Below, one piece after another: positions 19,020-28,116 of a stretch of 64,000 bases of DNA; position 1 is the first letter of the stretch, and each line of letters opens with the position of its first letter. The notes beneath the pieces were generated by a model. It saw nothing but the letters and a program-made list of their open reading frames with translations. It ran no database searches and had not been told where the DNA came from. The translations under genes and the position numbers were made by a program. The stretch is from contig NZ_JBNAFU010000001.1 of assembly GCF_049800835.1 (NCBI RefSeq), forward strand, positions 1,441,347 through 1,505,346, read 5' to 3'. This DNA is from Dinoroseobacter sp049800835 (GTDB taxonomy: Bacteria > Pseudomonadota > Alphaproteobacteria > Rhodobacterales > Rhodobacteraceae).

Positions 19020-19678
19020 CACGGAACCTCCGCGCCGGACCAGTCAAAGAATTTGCCGGTATCCTCGGGGGTCAGGCCCTCGATCACATGGACAAGGTGC
19101 CCTGCTGCTTTCGCCGGAGGCACTGCCGGGTGACGGCCCAGATACTTCTCGGTGAATTTCGTCGCAACGGTTCCGGGATGCAGCGAAACGATGATCGAAT
19201 CCTTGTGCGTGCGTGTCATCTCGATCGAGGCGGTGTGCACGATCTGGTTCACTGCCGCCTTGGCCGCGCGGTAGGAGTACCAGCCGCCCAGGCGGTTGTC
19301 GCCGATGGACCCGACGCGGGCCGAGAGAACGGCAAAGACACTCCGGCGATCCTTGGGAAGCAGACGCGGCGCATGACGAAGGACCAGTGCGGGGCCCATG
19401 GCATTGAGTAAAAACTGTGCAGTCAGCCCTTCTGCGCGCACCTGTCGCAGGGATTTTTCCGGCTCCAGACCGTCGATTTCCAGAGCACCGGTCGCCACGA
19501 TAACCAGATCGAAAGGTGCTTGCAGCGGCGCAAGCGTGGCTTCGACACTGTCCGGCGACGTGATGTCAAAACCGTCCTTTGATCTGGAAATCTGCGTAAT
19601 ATCAAAGTTTTGTGACAGCTTGGCCACCAAGGCCGCACCAATCCCACCGCTACTGCCCAGCACGAGTGCCCGTTGCAT
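19016..19678 (-). CDS. C-factor-like short SDR, coupled to cryB
   Basis: The 220-residue short-chain dehydrogenase begins MQRALVLGSSGGIGAALVAK (nucleotide-binding motif GSSGGIG) and has YSYRAAKAAVNQ (catalytic Tyr and Lys). This is the C-factor/carbonyl-reductase-like branch often found next to CryB/PhrB genes in alphaproteobacteria. Its stop overlaps the cryB start by 4 bases, so both come from one mRNA. A role with the photolyase, for example in light or oxidative stress, is inferred from this conserved pairing only. The start at 19678 was chosen because the Rossmann motif begins at once. Confidence 0.88.
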   Translation of the reverse strand: MQRALVLGSSGGIGAALVAKLSQNFDITQISRSKDGFDITSPDSVEATLAPLQAPFDLVIVATGALEIDGLEPEKSLRQVRAEGLTAQFLLNAMGPALVLRHAPRLLPKDRRSVFAVLSARVGSIGDNRLGGWYSYRAAKAAVNQIVHTASIEMTRTHKDSIIVSLHPGTVATKFTEKYLGRHPAVPPAKAAGHLVHVIEGLTPEDTGKFFDWSGAEVPW

Positions 19679-19804
19679 GCCTGCTCCGTCGTTGTCCCTG
19701 TGTGGCACTTAGGTCGCAGCGGCAATCTGCCGAGGCAGAAAATTAACCATCTGCGGTTAGCGTGAAGTCAGTCGAGGGAGGACAAAAAAGAAAGAGACGG
19801 ACGT

Positions 19805-20602
19805 ATGACCAAGATCTTTTCTGCCCTCTGCGCGACCCTGCTGCTTTGCGGACCGGCGGCCGCCCTTGAACTGAACCTCATTCGTACATTTGAAGCCGAG
19901 GGTCCTTCCGGACTGACCTACGACCGCACCTATTGCGGGCTCTGGATCGCGAACGAGACCCGGACCGTGCGCATGACCGACCCCTGGGGCAACGAGGTGC
20001 GCAGCTTCGAGGCGCCGCTGCATCGCGTTGATGCCATCGCGGTGACCACGGACGGGCTGTTGCTGTCGGACGGGTCCGGCCTTTACCAGAACGTGGACCG
20101 GGACGGTCGTCCGCTCGGCGAACCCTTCCGCCTGTCCGCCGCGCTGCGGGACACGGACGGTCTGTATTATGACGGGCAGACGCGGGATTACTGGGTTGCC
20201 GATGACACGGCGGCGGAAATCGTCCAGATCGGTGAGGACGGCGTGACGCGCCGTCGGCTGATCGGGTACATGCAGCAACCCCAGTTGATGGAACCGCAGG
20301 GCGTCACCGTTGATCCGGTGCATGGCACGGTCCTGGTGGTGGACGATGCAGATGCCTCCGACAGCCTGTTCGAGTTTTCGCCCGAAGGCACGCTTTTGTC
20401 GGTCACCAGCCTTGAGTTCGCAGGTTACGATGCCGAGGGCATCACCGTGAACGCCGAAGGCAGTCAGGTCTACGTGGCCTTCGACGATGGCCACACTGTT
20501 GCGGTATTCGATTACAAACCCTCCGCCATGGCCCGTCTTGGGGAGCCCCTGCCCTCGGCCTGCGTGATTTCGGCCTTGGAATTCGAGCGTTCGCCCGTAT
20601 AA
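19805..20602 (+). CDS. Exported beta-propeller-like protein
   Basis: The 265-residue protein has a Sec signal (MTKIFSALCATLLLCGPAAA, cleavage near residue 20) and repeated blades of NHL/SMP-30/esterase-like type: PSGLTYDRTYCGLWIANE, VDAIAVTTDGLLLSDGSG, PQGVTVDPVHGTVLVVDD, AEGITVNAEGSQVYVAF. Such propellers bind ligands or proteins in the periplasm. No catalytic residues can be assigned. The ATG lies close to a GGGAGGA-like purine run about 20 bases upstream. The leuA leader peptide begins 8 bases after its stop, so transcription may run on into leuA. Confidence 0.78.
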   Translation: MTKIFSALCATLLLCGPAAALELNLIRTFEAEGPSGLTYDRTYCGLWIANETRTVRMTDPWGNEVRSFEAPLHRVDAIAVTTDGLLLSDGSGLYQNVDRDGRPLGEPFRLSAALRDTDGLYYDGQTRDYWVADDTAAEIVQIGEDGVTRRRLIGYMQQPQLMEPQGVTVDPVHGTVLVVDDADASDSLFEFSPEGTLLSVTSLEFAGYDAEGITVNAEGSQVYVAFDDGHTVAVFDYKPSAMARLGEPLPSACVISALEFERSPV

Positions 20603-20609
20603 AGGGCGC

Positions 20610-20702
20610 ATGACGTTCACGGTTTCACATAAAACCCCGCTGCAGCGCGCCGCCTTCGGTGCGCTTTCGGCTGCGCGTCTCCTTCTTCTTAGCCGCCTCT
20701 GA
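20610..20702 (+). CDS. leuL: leuA leader peptide (30 aa, leucine cluster)
   Basis: A 30-codon frame, MTFTVSHKTPLQRAAFGALS then AARLLLLSRL, ends 84 bases before leuA. Codons 24-27 are four consecutive Leu (CTC CTT CTT CTT, 20679-20690) and codon 30 is Leu, so five of the last seven codons are leucine. This is the structure of an amino-acid attenuation leader: leucine shortage would stall the ribosome there. AAAGGG precedes the ATG at short spacing. The stop codon lies inside the left arm of the hairpin that follows. It is too short to be found by length-filtered gene callers. The symbol leuL is used by analogy with enteric leu leaders. Confidence 0.8.
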   Translation: MTFTVSHKTPLQRAAFGALSAARLLLLSRL

Positions 20703-20731
20703 GCGTGCCGTCCGGCGCGACCGCTCAGAGG
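20696..20731 (+). promoter_or_regulatory. Candidate attenuator hairpin of leuA
   Basis: CCTCTGAGCG (20696-20705) and CGCTCAGAGG (20722-20731) form a perfect 10-bp stem with a 16-base loop. The left arm contains the last Leu codon and stop of the leader peptide, so ribosome position would decide whether the hairpin forms. Only a weak pyrimidine stretch (TATCTTCC) follows, so whether this arm is the terminator or the antiterminator cannot be settled by eye. Confidence 0.65.
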
Positions 20732-20786
20732 TATCTTCCGCGCCTTCATCGCGACTGAGACAACGGCTAACCACAGAGACACCAAA

Positions 20787-22355
20787 ATGACCCAGACATC
20801 CGACCAAGACCGCGTGTTGATCTTCGACACGACGTTGCGCGACGGCGAGCAATCCCCCGGCGCGACCATGACCCATGACGAGAAGCTGGAAATTGCCGGC
20901 ATGCTCGACGAGATGGGTGTGGACATCATCGAGGCGGGCTTCCCCATCGCCTCGGACGGCGACTTCGAAGCCGTCAGCGAAATCGCGCGCCGGGCGCAGA
21001 CATCCGTGATCTGCGGGCTTGCACGCGCCAATTTCAAGGATATCGACCGGTGTTGGGAGGCCGTGCGCCACGCCAAGCGCCCGCGCATTCACACGTTTAT
21101 CGGCACCTCGCCGCTGCACCGGGCGATCCCGAACCTGACCATGGACGAGATGGCCGACCGCATCCACGACACCGTCACTCATGCGCGCAACCTGTGTGAC
21201 AACGTGCAATGGTCGCCGATGGACGCCACGCGGACGGAATACGACTACCTCTGTCGTGTGATCGAAATTGCGATCAAGGCTGGTGCGATGACAATCAACA
21301 TCCCCGACACGGTGGGCTACACCGCCCCGCGTGAAAGTGCCGACCTGATCGCGCGCTTGATCGCGGACGTGCCCGGCGCGGACGAGGTGACTTTCGCGAC
21401 CCACTGCCACAATGATCTGGGCATGGCGACCGCCAACGCGCTGGCCGCGGTGGATGCCGGCGCGCGCCAGATCGAATGCACCATCAACGGTCTGGGCGAG
21501 CGCGCGGGCAACACCGCACTGGAGGAGGTCGTGATGGCGCTGCGTGTGCGCAATGACATCATGCCGTTCCAGACCGGGATCGACACCACCAAGATCATCA
21601 ACATCTCGCGCCGGGTCGCTTCCGTGTCGGGCTTTCCGGTGCAGTTCAACAAGGCCATCGTGGGCAAGAACGCCTTTGCGCACGAGTCGGGTATCCACCA
21701 GGACGGGATGCTCAAGAACGCCGAGACGTTCGAGATCATGCGCCCGTCGGATATCGGGCTGAGCGACACCAATCTGGTGATGGGCAAGCATTCGGGCCGC
21801 GCGGCCCTGCGTGCCAAGCTGAAGGACCTGGGCCACGATCTGGCCGACAACCAGCTCAATGACGTGTTCGTCCGGTTCAAGGCGCTCGCAGACCGCAAGA
21901 AAGAGGTCTATGACGAGGACCTGATCGCGCTGATGCAGGACAGTGCGGACACAGCACCGGACCATATCCAGGTGAAGTTCCTGCGTGTGATCTGCGGAAC
22001 GGAAGCACCGCAATCAGCGGACCTGACCCTGACCATCGATGGCCTGGACCATCAGGTCACCGCGCAAGGCGACGGCCCGGTCGATGCAACCTTCAACGCG
22101 GTGAAGGCATTGTTTCCACATGAGGCACGATTGCAGCTCTACCAGGTGCACGCGGTGACCGAAGGGACCGATGCGCAGGCAACCGTTACCGTCCGGATGG
22201 AGGAAGATGGCAAGATCGTCACAGGCCAGTCCGCCGATACAGACACGGTCGTGGCCTCTGCCAAAGCCTATGTCGGCGCGCTGAACCGACTGATCGTGCG
22301 GCGTACGAAAGCGGGCAAAGACGGTAAGGAAATCAGCTACAAAGACGTCAGCTGA
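20787..22355 (+). CDS. leuA: 2-isopropylmalate synthase
   Basis: The 522-residue enzyme condenses acetyl-CoA with 2-ketoisovalerate, the committed step to leucine. The catalytic domain has IFDTTLRDGEQSPGA, the metal-binding ATHCHNDLGMATAN, and GLGERAGNTALEE. The C-terminal LeuA dimer (allosteric, leucine-binding) domain is present (about residues 390-520), so it should be feedback-inhibited. Length fits the LeuA type 1 family. The leader peptide and hairpin upstream point to transcriptional control by leucine as well. No other leu genes follow; mreB is next. Confidence 0.97.
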   Translation: MTQTSDQDRVLIFDTTLRDGEQSPGATMTHDEKLEIAGMLDEMGVDIIEAGFPIASDGDFEAVSEIARRAQTSVICGLARANFKDIDRCWEAVRHAKRPRIHTFIGTSPLHRAIPNLTMDEMADRIHDTVTHARNLCDNVQWSPMDATRTEYDYLCRVIEIAIKAGAMTINIPDTVGYTAPRESADLIARLIADVPGADEVTFATHCHNDLGMATANALAAVDAGARQIECTINGLGERAGNTALEEVVMALRVRNDIMPFQTGIDTTKIINISRRVASVSGFPVQFNKAIVGKNAFAHESGIHQDGMLKNAETFEIMRPSDIGLSDTNLVMGKHSGRAALRAKLKDLGHDLADNQLNDVFVRFKALADRKKEVYDEDLIALMQDSADTAPDHIQVKFLRVICGTEAPQSADLTLTIDGLDHQVTAQGDGPVDATFNAVKALFPHEARLQLYQVHAVTEGTDAQATVTVRMEEDGKIVTGQSADTDTVVASAKAYVGALNRLIVRRTKAGKDGKEISYKDVS

Positions 22356-22364
22356 ACCAAGGCG

Positions 22365-22390
22365 CCGGGCAGGCAACTGCGCCTGTCCGG
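22365..22390 (+). terminator. Stem-loop after leuA
   Basis: CCGGGCAGGC and GCCTGTCCGG pair (one G-T) around a 6-base loop, 10 bases after the leuA stop. No T-tract follows, so it is a probable but unproven end of the leuA transcript before the mre operon. Confidence 0.5.
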
Positions 22391-22525
22391 ACGCAGTCGG
22401 GCGATGTTCTGCCGAATTGGGCCGTGAATCGCCTTTACCAAGTTTTGTGTAGGGTTCATTAAGTTGGAAACAATCCGTGGGGGCTAAACCCGCGCAAAGA
22501 CGATTCTTGGCTGAGGTAGACGGGC

Positions 22526-23563
22526 ATGTTTGGTGGCTTCTCGCTGTTTTCTTCTGATATGGCGATTGATCTGGGGACGGCGAACACGCTGGTCTACGTA
22601 AAGGGCAAGGGCATCGTTCTGAACGAGCCTTCGGTGGTCGCCTATCACGTCAAGGACGGCAAGAAACAGGTATTGGCTGTGGGCGAGGATGCCAAGCTGA
22701 TGCTGGGACGAACCCCCGGCTCCATCGAAGCGATCCGCCCGATGCGCGAAGGCGTGATAGCCGATTTCGACGTCGCCGAGGAGATGATCAAGCATTTCAT
22801 CCGCAAGGTCGCCAAGCGCTCGACGTTTTCAAAGCCAAAGATCATCGTCTGCGTGCCCCATGGCGCGACCCCGGTTGAAAAACGCGCCATTCGCCAATCG
22901 GTCATGGGGGCGGGTGCCCGGCGTGCCGGGCTGATCGCCGAACCGATTGCCGCCGCAATCGGAGCGGGCATGCCGATCACCGATCCGACCGGGTCCATGG
23001 TCGTCGATATCGGCGGTGGGACGACCGAGGTGGCTGTGCTGTCTTTGGGCGATATCGTCTACGCCCGCTCCATCCGGGTCGGGGGCGACCGCATGGACGA
23101 GGCGATCATCAGTTACCTGCGCCGCCAGCAAAACCTGCTGATCGGGGAATCGACGGCCGAACGGATCAAGACCTCCATCGGCACGTCCCGCATGCCCGAT
23201 GACGGGCGTGGGGCCGTGATGCACATTCGCGGGCGTGACCTGCTGAACGGCGTGCCGAAGGAAACCGAACTCAATCAGGCGCAGGTGGCCGAGGCGTTGG
23301 CCGAACCTGTCCAGCAGATTTGCGAGGCTGTGATGACCGCGCTCGAGGCGACCCCGCCCGATCTGGCCGCGGACATCGTGGACCGCGGCGTCATGCTCAC
23401 AGGCGGCGGTGCGCTTCTGGGCGAGCTGGATCTGGCGCTGCGCGAGCAAACCGGTTTGCCCATTTCTATTGCCGACGAGTCGCTCAATTGTGTAGCCTTG
23501 GGCACCGGCAAGGCGCTGGAATACGAAAAACAACTGCGCCATACAATCGACTACGACAGCTAA
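22526..23563 (+). CDS. mreB: Rod shape-determining protein MreB
   Basis: The 345-residue bacterial actin polymerises under the inner membrane and guides lateral wall synthesis. Signature actin-fold parts are visible: phosphate 1 motif AIDLGTANTLVYVKGKG, phosphate 2 VVDIGGGTTEVAVLSL and the adenosine motif TGGGALLGELD. The N-terminal FGGFSLFSSD is the amphipathic membrane-binding region seen in proteobacterial MreB. It is first in a five-gene cluster with mreC, mreD, mrdA and rodA, a classic elongasome operon. Confidence 0.98.
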   Translation: MFGGFSLFSSDMAIDLGTANTLVYVKGKGIVLNEPSVVAYHVKDGKKQVLAVGEDAKLMLGRTPGSIEAIRPMREGVIADFDVAEEMIKHFIRKVAKRSTFSKPKIIVCVPHGATPVEKRAIRQSVMGAGARRAGLIAEPIAAAIGAGMPITDPTGSMVVDIGGGTTEVAVLSLGDIVYARSIRVGGDRMDEAIISYLRRQQNLLIGESTAERIKTSIGTSRMPDDGRGAVMHIRGRDLLNGVPKETELNQAQVAEALAEPVQQICEAVMTALEATPPDLAADIVDRGVMLTGGGALLGELDLALREQTGLPISIADESLNCVALGTGKALEYEKQLRHTIDYDS

Positions 23564-23596
23564 GAGCAGACGCAAATCTCTCGCTGAGGAGCAGCC

Positions 23597-24514
23597 TTGG
23601 CAAGACATCGATACGACGAGGAAGACCATTTCAAGCCGATCCGCCGCGTGCTGATCGGGACACTTGTGGTGTGTCTGCTGGGTATTTTCCTGCTGTGGCG
23701 GATCGATAGCCCCCGGGTGGAACGCTTGCGCGCCCAGATCGTCGAGCAGATCGTGCCGGGGTTCGACTGGATCATGGCCCCTGTCACGTCGCTGGTCCGG
23801 ATGGGCGAAGGGTTCGAATCCTACGCGCGGCTGTATGAACAGAACGAAGAGTTGCGACGCGAGTTGCAGCAGATGAAGGCGTGGCGCGAGGCGGCGTTGC
23901 AGCTGGAGCTGGAAAACGCGCGCCTGCTGGACCTGAACAACGTGCAGATCGACCCGGAACTGACCTTCATCACCGGTGTCGTAACCGCCGACAGTGCCTC
24001 GCCCTTCCGACGCTCGATCCTGCTGAATGTCGGCTCCGAGGACGGCGTGCGCGATGGATGGGCGACGATGGATGGCCTGGGTCTTGTGGGCCGGATCGCG
24101 GGTACAAGCCGTCGCACCGCGCGGGTGTTGTTGCTGACCGATCCGTCGAGCCGCGTGCCCGTGACGATCCAGCCTTCGGGGCAGAACGCGATGCTGGTGG
24201 GTGATAACTCCGCGGCGCCGCGCATCGATTTTATCGAGGCCACTGAACAAGTGCGGCCGGGTGACCGGGTCGTGACCTCGGGCGACGGGGGGGTGTTCCC
24301 CGCCGACCTGCTTGTGGGGTCGGTCGCCCTGGGCACCGACCGACGGTTCAGGCTGCGGCTGGCGGCGGATTACGAGCGGCTGGAGTTCCTGCGCGTGCTG
24401 CGCAGCGCGCCGGCCCGCCCGGTGGAGGACGCCCGCCCCATCGACGGGCGGGTTGATCCGGAAACCGATGACGACCCGATTGCCGCTCTGGACGCGGAGG
24501 CCGCCGATGGCTGA
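23597..24514 (+). CDS. mreC: Rod shape-determining protein MreC (TTG start)
   Basis: The 305-residue elongasome scaffold has a cytoplasmic N-terminus, one membrane helix (VLIGTLVVCLLGIFLLWRI), a coiled coil (RMGEGFESYARLYEQNEELR and on) and the two-barrel periplasmic MreC domain (LVGRIAGTSRRTARVLLLTD). It starts at TTG; GAGGAG is 6 bases upstream and no ATG or GTG gives a full-length protein. The C-terminal tail is acidic. mreD overlaps its end by 8 bases. Confidence 0.95.
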   Translation: MARHRYDEEDHFKPIRRVLIGTLVVCLLGIFLLWRIDSPRVERLRAQIVEQIVPGFDWIMAPVTSLVRMGEGFESYARLYEQNEELRRELQQMKAWREAALQLELENARLLDLNNVQIDPELTFITGVVTADSASPFRRSILLNVGSEDGVRDGWATMDGLGLVGRIAGTSRRTARVLLLTDPSSRVPVTIQPSGQNAMLVGDNSAAPRIDFIEATEQVRPGDRVVTSGDGGVFPADLLVGSVALGTDRRFRLRLAADYERLEFLRVLRSAPARPVEDARPIDGRVDPETDDDPIAALDAEAADG

Positions 24515-25037
24515 ACGCGCCAATTTCCAGACGTGGGTGCTGCGTGCGCTCTTTCTTGGGCTGGTGCTGGCCATATTGCTGCACGGGCTCTTGCCGCTGG
24601 ATGTCGGCGCACCACGCATTCCCGGCCCGGACCTGATCCTGTGTCTGGTTCTGGCGTGGGTGCAGCGGCGACCGGATGTCCTGACCGCGCCGCTGATCGC
24701 CGGCACGATCCTGCTGGCCGATTTCCTGCTGATGCGGCCGCCCGGGCTCTGGGCCGTGCTGGTCCTGATCGGGTCCGAGGTTCTGCGCCGCCGGGCCTAC
24801 CGCGCGGAAGCGACGCCCATCGTTCTGGAGATGGGGATCGTGACCGTGGCCATCGCGGGCATGATGATCGCGCAGCGCCTGATCCTGACCATTCTCTTCG
24901 TCGATCAGCCGCCCGTCACCGCAGAAATGCTGCATTTTCTGACGACGGTCGCGGCCTATCCTGTTGTTGCCGTCGCGAGCGTCTATGTGTTCGGCATCAG
25001 AGCCCATACCGGAGATGACGGAGGGCTGCGCACATGA
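24507..25037 (+). CDS. mreD: Rod shape-determining protein MreD
   Basis: The 176-residue polytopic membrane protein starts MAERANFQTWVLRALFLGLV and has about five hydrophobic helices, including GPDLILCLVLAWVQRRPDVL and TAPLIAGTILLADFLLMRPPG, the conserved MreD segment with its Pro/Pro motif. It bridges MreC to the wall synthases. The start overlaps mreC by 8 bases and the stop overlaps mrdA by 4 (ATGA), so translation is coupled throughout. Confidence 0.95.
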   Translation: MAERANFQTWVLRALFLGLVLAILLHGLLPLDVGAPRIPGPDLILCLVLAWVQRRPDVLTAPLIAGTILLADFLLMRPPGLWAVLVLIGSEVLRRRAYRAEATPIVLEMGIVTVAIAGMMIAQRLILTILFVDQPPVTAEMLHFLTTVAAYPVVAVASVYVFGIRAHTGDDGGLRT

Positions 25038-26977
25038 AGCGTCCTGACAAAGATCAGGCCGCATCCAGCCGGATGCTCACCCGCCGCGGCCTCGTGGTGG
25101 GCGGGTTGATGGGCAGCGTGCTGGGCGTTCTGGCCTTGCGGATGCGCACGCTTCAGGTCGAACAGGCAGAACAGTTCCGGTTCCTTGCCGAAGAAAACCG
25201 CATCAACATTCGGCTAATCCCCCCGGCGCGCGGACTGATCTACGATCGCAATGGCGTTCTGCTGGCAGGCAACGCCCCGAACTACAAGGTCGTCATCACG
25301 CGCGAAGAAGCAGGCGATGTGGACGCGGTTCTGGAAACGCTGACCTCCATCGTGCCGCTGCCCGAAGATGATCTTGAGCGCGCGCGGCGGGAGATTTCGC
25401 GCCGCTCGGCCTTTGTGCCGGTGACCGTGGCGGACCGCCTGACATGGGAGCAGTTTTCCGAGATCGCGGTGAACGCCCCGGCCCTGCCGGGCATCACGAC
25501 CGAGGTCGGCCTGTCGCGCTTCTACCCTCTGGAGGGTGATTTCGCCCATTCCATCGGCTATGTCGGTCCGGTGTCCGACTTCGACCTGGAACGGTTGAAC
25601 GACGATGACCCGCTACTGCAAATCCCGCGCTTTCAGATCGGCAAGACCGGGATTGAGGCCAAGTACGAACTGGACTTGCGCGGCAGCGCCGGGACCAGCC
25701 GGATCGAGGTCAACGCCGCTGGACGGGTCATGCGGGAACTGGACCGGCAGGACGGGCAAACCGGCGACAGCCTGCAATTGACGCTGGATCACGCACTCCA
25801 GAACTACACCGAGGCCCGGCTGGAGGGTGAAAGCGCCGCCGTGGTCGTGATGGATGTCGAACAGGGCGATATCCGAGCGATTGCCTCCGCCCCGTCCTTC
25901 GATCCGAACAAGTTCGTTCGGGGCATCTCTGGCCCGGATTACCGCGCGCTTCTGAACGACGAATACCGCCCGCTTGCCGACAAGACCGTGCAGGGCACCT
26001 ATCCGCCCGGGTCCACCTTCAAGATGCTGACCGCGCTTGCCGCGCTGGAAGAAGGCGTCATCGGTCCGGAGGAACGCGTCTGGTGCCCAGGCTTCCAGCG
26101 GCTCGGCAGGCGGCGCTTTCACTGCTGGAAACGCGGCGGGCACGGCTGGATGAACCTTGTCGACAGCCTGCGGCAGAGCTGCGACGTCTACTACTACGAG
26201 ATCAGCCAGCGCGTCGGCATCGACAAGATCGCCGCGATGGCGAACCGGTTCGGCCTCGGCGTGAAGTTCGACCTGCCCATGTCTGCCGTCTCCGAAGGCT
26301 TGATCCCCACCCGCGCGTGGAAGGAGGCCAATCGGGGCGAGGGCTGGCAGGTTGGCGACACGCTCAACTCTTCCATCGGGCAGGGGTTTGTGCTGGCTTC
26401 GCCTTTGCAGCTTGCGGTGATGACGGCCCGACTGGCCACCGGGCGCGCAGTGGAGCCGCGGCTGGTGCGCGCCGTGAACGACGTGCCGCGACCGGTCGAA
26501 CAGGCCCCGATGCTGGGCGTGCGCCGCCTGCACATGGACCTGGTGCAGCGCGCGATGTACGAGACATCAAACCTGCGCAGTGGCACGGCCTACCGGTCGC
26601 GCATCGCGGAGGACGAGTTCAAGCTGGCGGGCAAGACCGGAACCAGTCAGGTGCGCAACATCACCGCCGAAGAGCGCGCACGGGGCGTGTTCCGGAACGA
26701 GGATCTGCCCTGGAACCGGCGCGATCACGCGCTTTTCGTGGGCTACGCGCCCTATGACAATCCGAAATACGCGATCTCGGTCGTGGTCGAACATGGCGGC
26801 GGCGGGTCAAAGGCCGCAGCCCCGATTGCGCGCGATGTCCTTTTGCAAGCACTCTACGGGGAGTTGCCCCCGCTCAGCGCCTATCCGAGCCACCAGCGCA
26901 ACATGATCGAAGAGCAGCGGAAGAAACTGAAGCTGCGCCCACGGCAGGAACCCGAACAAGGCCGGAGCCGCGCGTGA
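25034..26977 (+). CDS. mrdA: Penicillin-binding protein 2
   Basis: The 647-residue elongation-specific class B transpeptidase crosslinks lateral-wall peptidoglycan with RodA. It has an N-terminal membrane anchor (GLVVGGLMGSVLGVLALRM), a PBP dimerisation domain (PPARGLIYDRNGVLLAGN), and the transpeptidase motifs STFK (Ser327), SCD (Ser382, in the SxN position) and KTG (Lys534). SCD in place of SxN is usual for PBP2. It overlaps mreD by 4 bases and rodA by 4 (GTGA). Confidence 0.97.
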   Translation: MKRPDKDQAASSRMLTRRGLVVGGLMGSVLGVLALRMRTLQVEQAEQFRFLAEENRINIRLIPPARGLIYDRNGVLLAGNAPNYKVVITREEAGDVDAVLETLTSIVPLPEDDLERARREISRRSAFVPVTVADRLTWEQFSEIAVNAPALPGITTEVGLSRFYPLEGDFAHSIGYVGPVSDFDLERLNDDDPLLQIPRFQIGKTGIEAKYELDLRGSAGTSRIEVNAAGRVMRELDRQDGQTGDSLQLTLDHALQNYTEARLEGESAAVVVMDVEQGDIRAIASAPSFDPNKFVRGISGPDYRALLNDEYRPLADKTVQGTYPPGSTFKMLTALAALEEGVIGPEERVWCPGFQRLGRRRFHCWKRGGHGWMNLVDSLRQSCDVYYYEISQRVGIDKIAAMANRFGLGVKFDLPMSAVSEGLIPTRAWKEANRGEGWQVGDTLNSSIGQGFVLASPLQLAVMTARLATGRAVEPRLVRAVNDVPRPVEQAPMLGVRRLHMDLVQRAMYETSNLRSGTAYRSRIAEDEFKLAGKTGTSQVRNITAEERARGVFRNEDLPWNRRDHALFVGYAPYDNPKYAISVVVEHGGGGSKAAAPIARDVLLQALYGELPPLSAYPSHQRNMIEEQRKKLKLRPRQEPEQGRSRA

Positions 26978-28113
26978 GTTATCTTGAATACAACGTCAAG
27001 CGGGTGCCATCGGGTCTGTCGAAGGTCCTGCACCTGAACTGGCCGTTGATCCTGCTGATCTGTGCGGTCGCCTCATTCGGGTTCCTGATGCTTTATTCGG
27101 TGGCGGGCGGCTCGATGACCCCCTGGGTGGAGCCGCAGATGAAGCGGTTTGCGCTGGGGATGGTCGCGATGTTCATCGTGGCCTTTGTGCCGATCTGGTT
27201 CTGGCGCAACGTCGCGACGCTTGGATACCTGGTGGCGATGGCCTTGCTGGTTGCGGTGGAATTCGTGGGCGTTGTCGGCATGGGGGCGCAGCGCTGGATC
27301 GATCTGGGCTTCATGCGGCTGCAACCGTCAGAGTTGATGAAGATCACGCTGATCATGCTGCTGGCGGCCTATTACGACGTGCTTGACATTAAGAAGGTGT
27401 CGCGGCCCCTCTGGGTGGCGATCCCGGTCGGTCTGATCCTGCTACCGGTGTTTCTGGTCCTCAAACAGCCTGATCTCGGCACCTCGATCCTGCTGACGGC
27501 GGGCGGTGGCGTCGTGATGTTCGCGGCGGGCGTGCATTGGCTGTATTTCGCGGTCGTGATTGCCGCCGGGGTGGCCCTTGTGGCGGCGGTCTTCTACTCC
27601 CGCGGGACGGATTGGCAGCTGCTGAAAGACTACCAGTTCCGCCGGATCGACACGTTTCTGAACCCCGAGAACGATCCGCTCGGGGCGGGTTATCACATCA
27701 CCCAGTCGAAGATCGCGCTGGGGTCCGGTGGGTGGACCGGGCGCGGGTTCATGGAGGGTACGCAAAGCCGCCTGAACTTCCTGCCCGAGAAACACACCGA
27801 TTTCATCTTCACCACGCTGGCGGAGGAGTTCGGGTTTCTGGGCGGCGTGTCGTTGCTCATCCTGTACGGATTGATCATCGCGTTTTGCCTGATCTCCGCG
27901 ATGCGGGCCAAGGACCGGTTCTCCGGGCTGCTGATCGTCGGTATCGCGGCCACGTTCTTCTTCTTCTTTGCGGTCAACATGGCGATGGTCATGGGGCTCG
28001 CACCGGTCGTGGGTGTGCCGCTGCCGCTGGTCAGTTATGGCGGGTCTGCGATGCTGGTCCTGATGGTCGGGTTCGGCCTTGTGCAATCCGCGCATATTCA
28101 CCGACCGAGGTAA
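26974..28113 (+). CDS. rodA: Peptidoglycan glycosyltransferase RodA
   Basis: The 379-residue SEDS-family polymerase works with PBP2. It has about ten membrane helices; SEDS hallmarks include LGMGAQRWIDLG-like sequence (GMGAQRWIDLGFMRLQPSE), QPDLGTSILL, FLPEKHTDFIFTTLAEEFGF (substrate-cavity Asp) and PLVSYGGSAML near the end. The start is GTG, overlapping the mrdA stop as GTGA. It is the last gene of the elongasome group; the hydroxyacid dehydrogenase gene starts 3 bases after its stop. Confidence 0.97.
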   Translation: MSYLEYNVKRVPSGLSKVLHLNWPLILLICAVASFGFLMLYSVAGGSMTPWVEPQMKRFALGMVAMFIVAFVPIWFWRNVATLGYLVAMALLVAVEFVGVVGMGAQRWIDLGFMRLQPSELMKITLIMLLAAYYDVLDIKKVSRPLWVAIPVGLILLPVFLVLKQPDLGTSILLTAGGGVVMFAAGVHWLYFAVVIAAGVALVAAVFYSRGTDWQLLKDYQFRRIDTFLNPENDPLGAGYHITQSKIALGSGGWTGRGFMEGTQSRLNFLPEKHTDFIFTTLAEEFGFLGGVSLLILYGLIIAFCLISAMRAKDRFSGLLIVGIAATFFFFFAVNMAMVMGLAPVVGVPLPLVSYGGSAMLVLMVGFGLVQSAHIHRPR

Positions 28114-28116
28114 GCC

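Noticed and set aside
25613..26533. 306-codon minus-strand frame inside mrdA
   Set aside because: Antisense to a clear PBP2 gene with all catalytic motifs.
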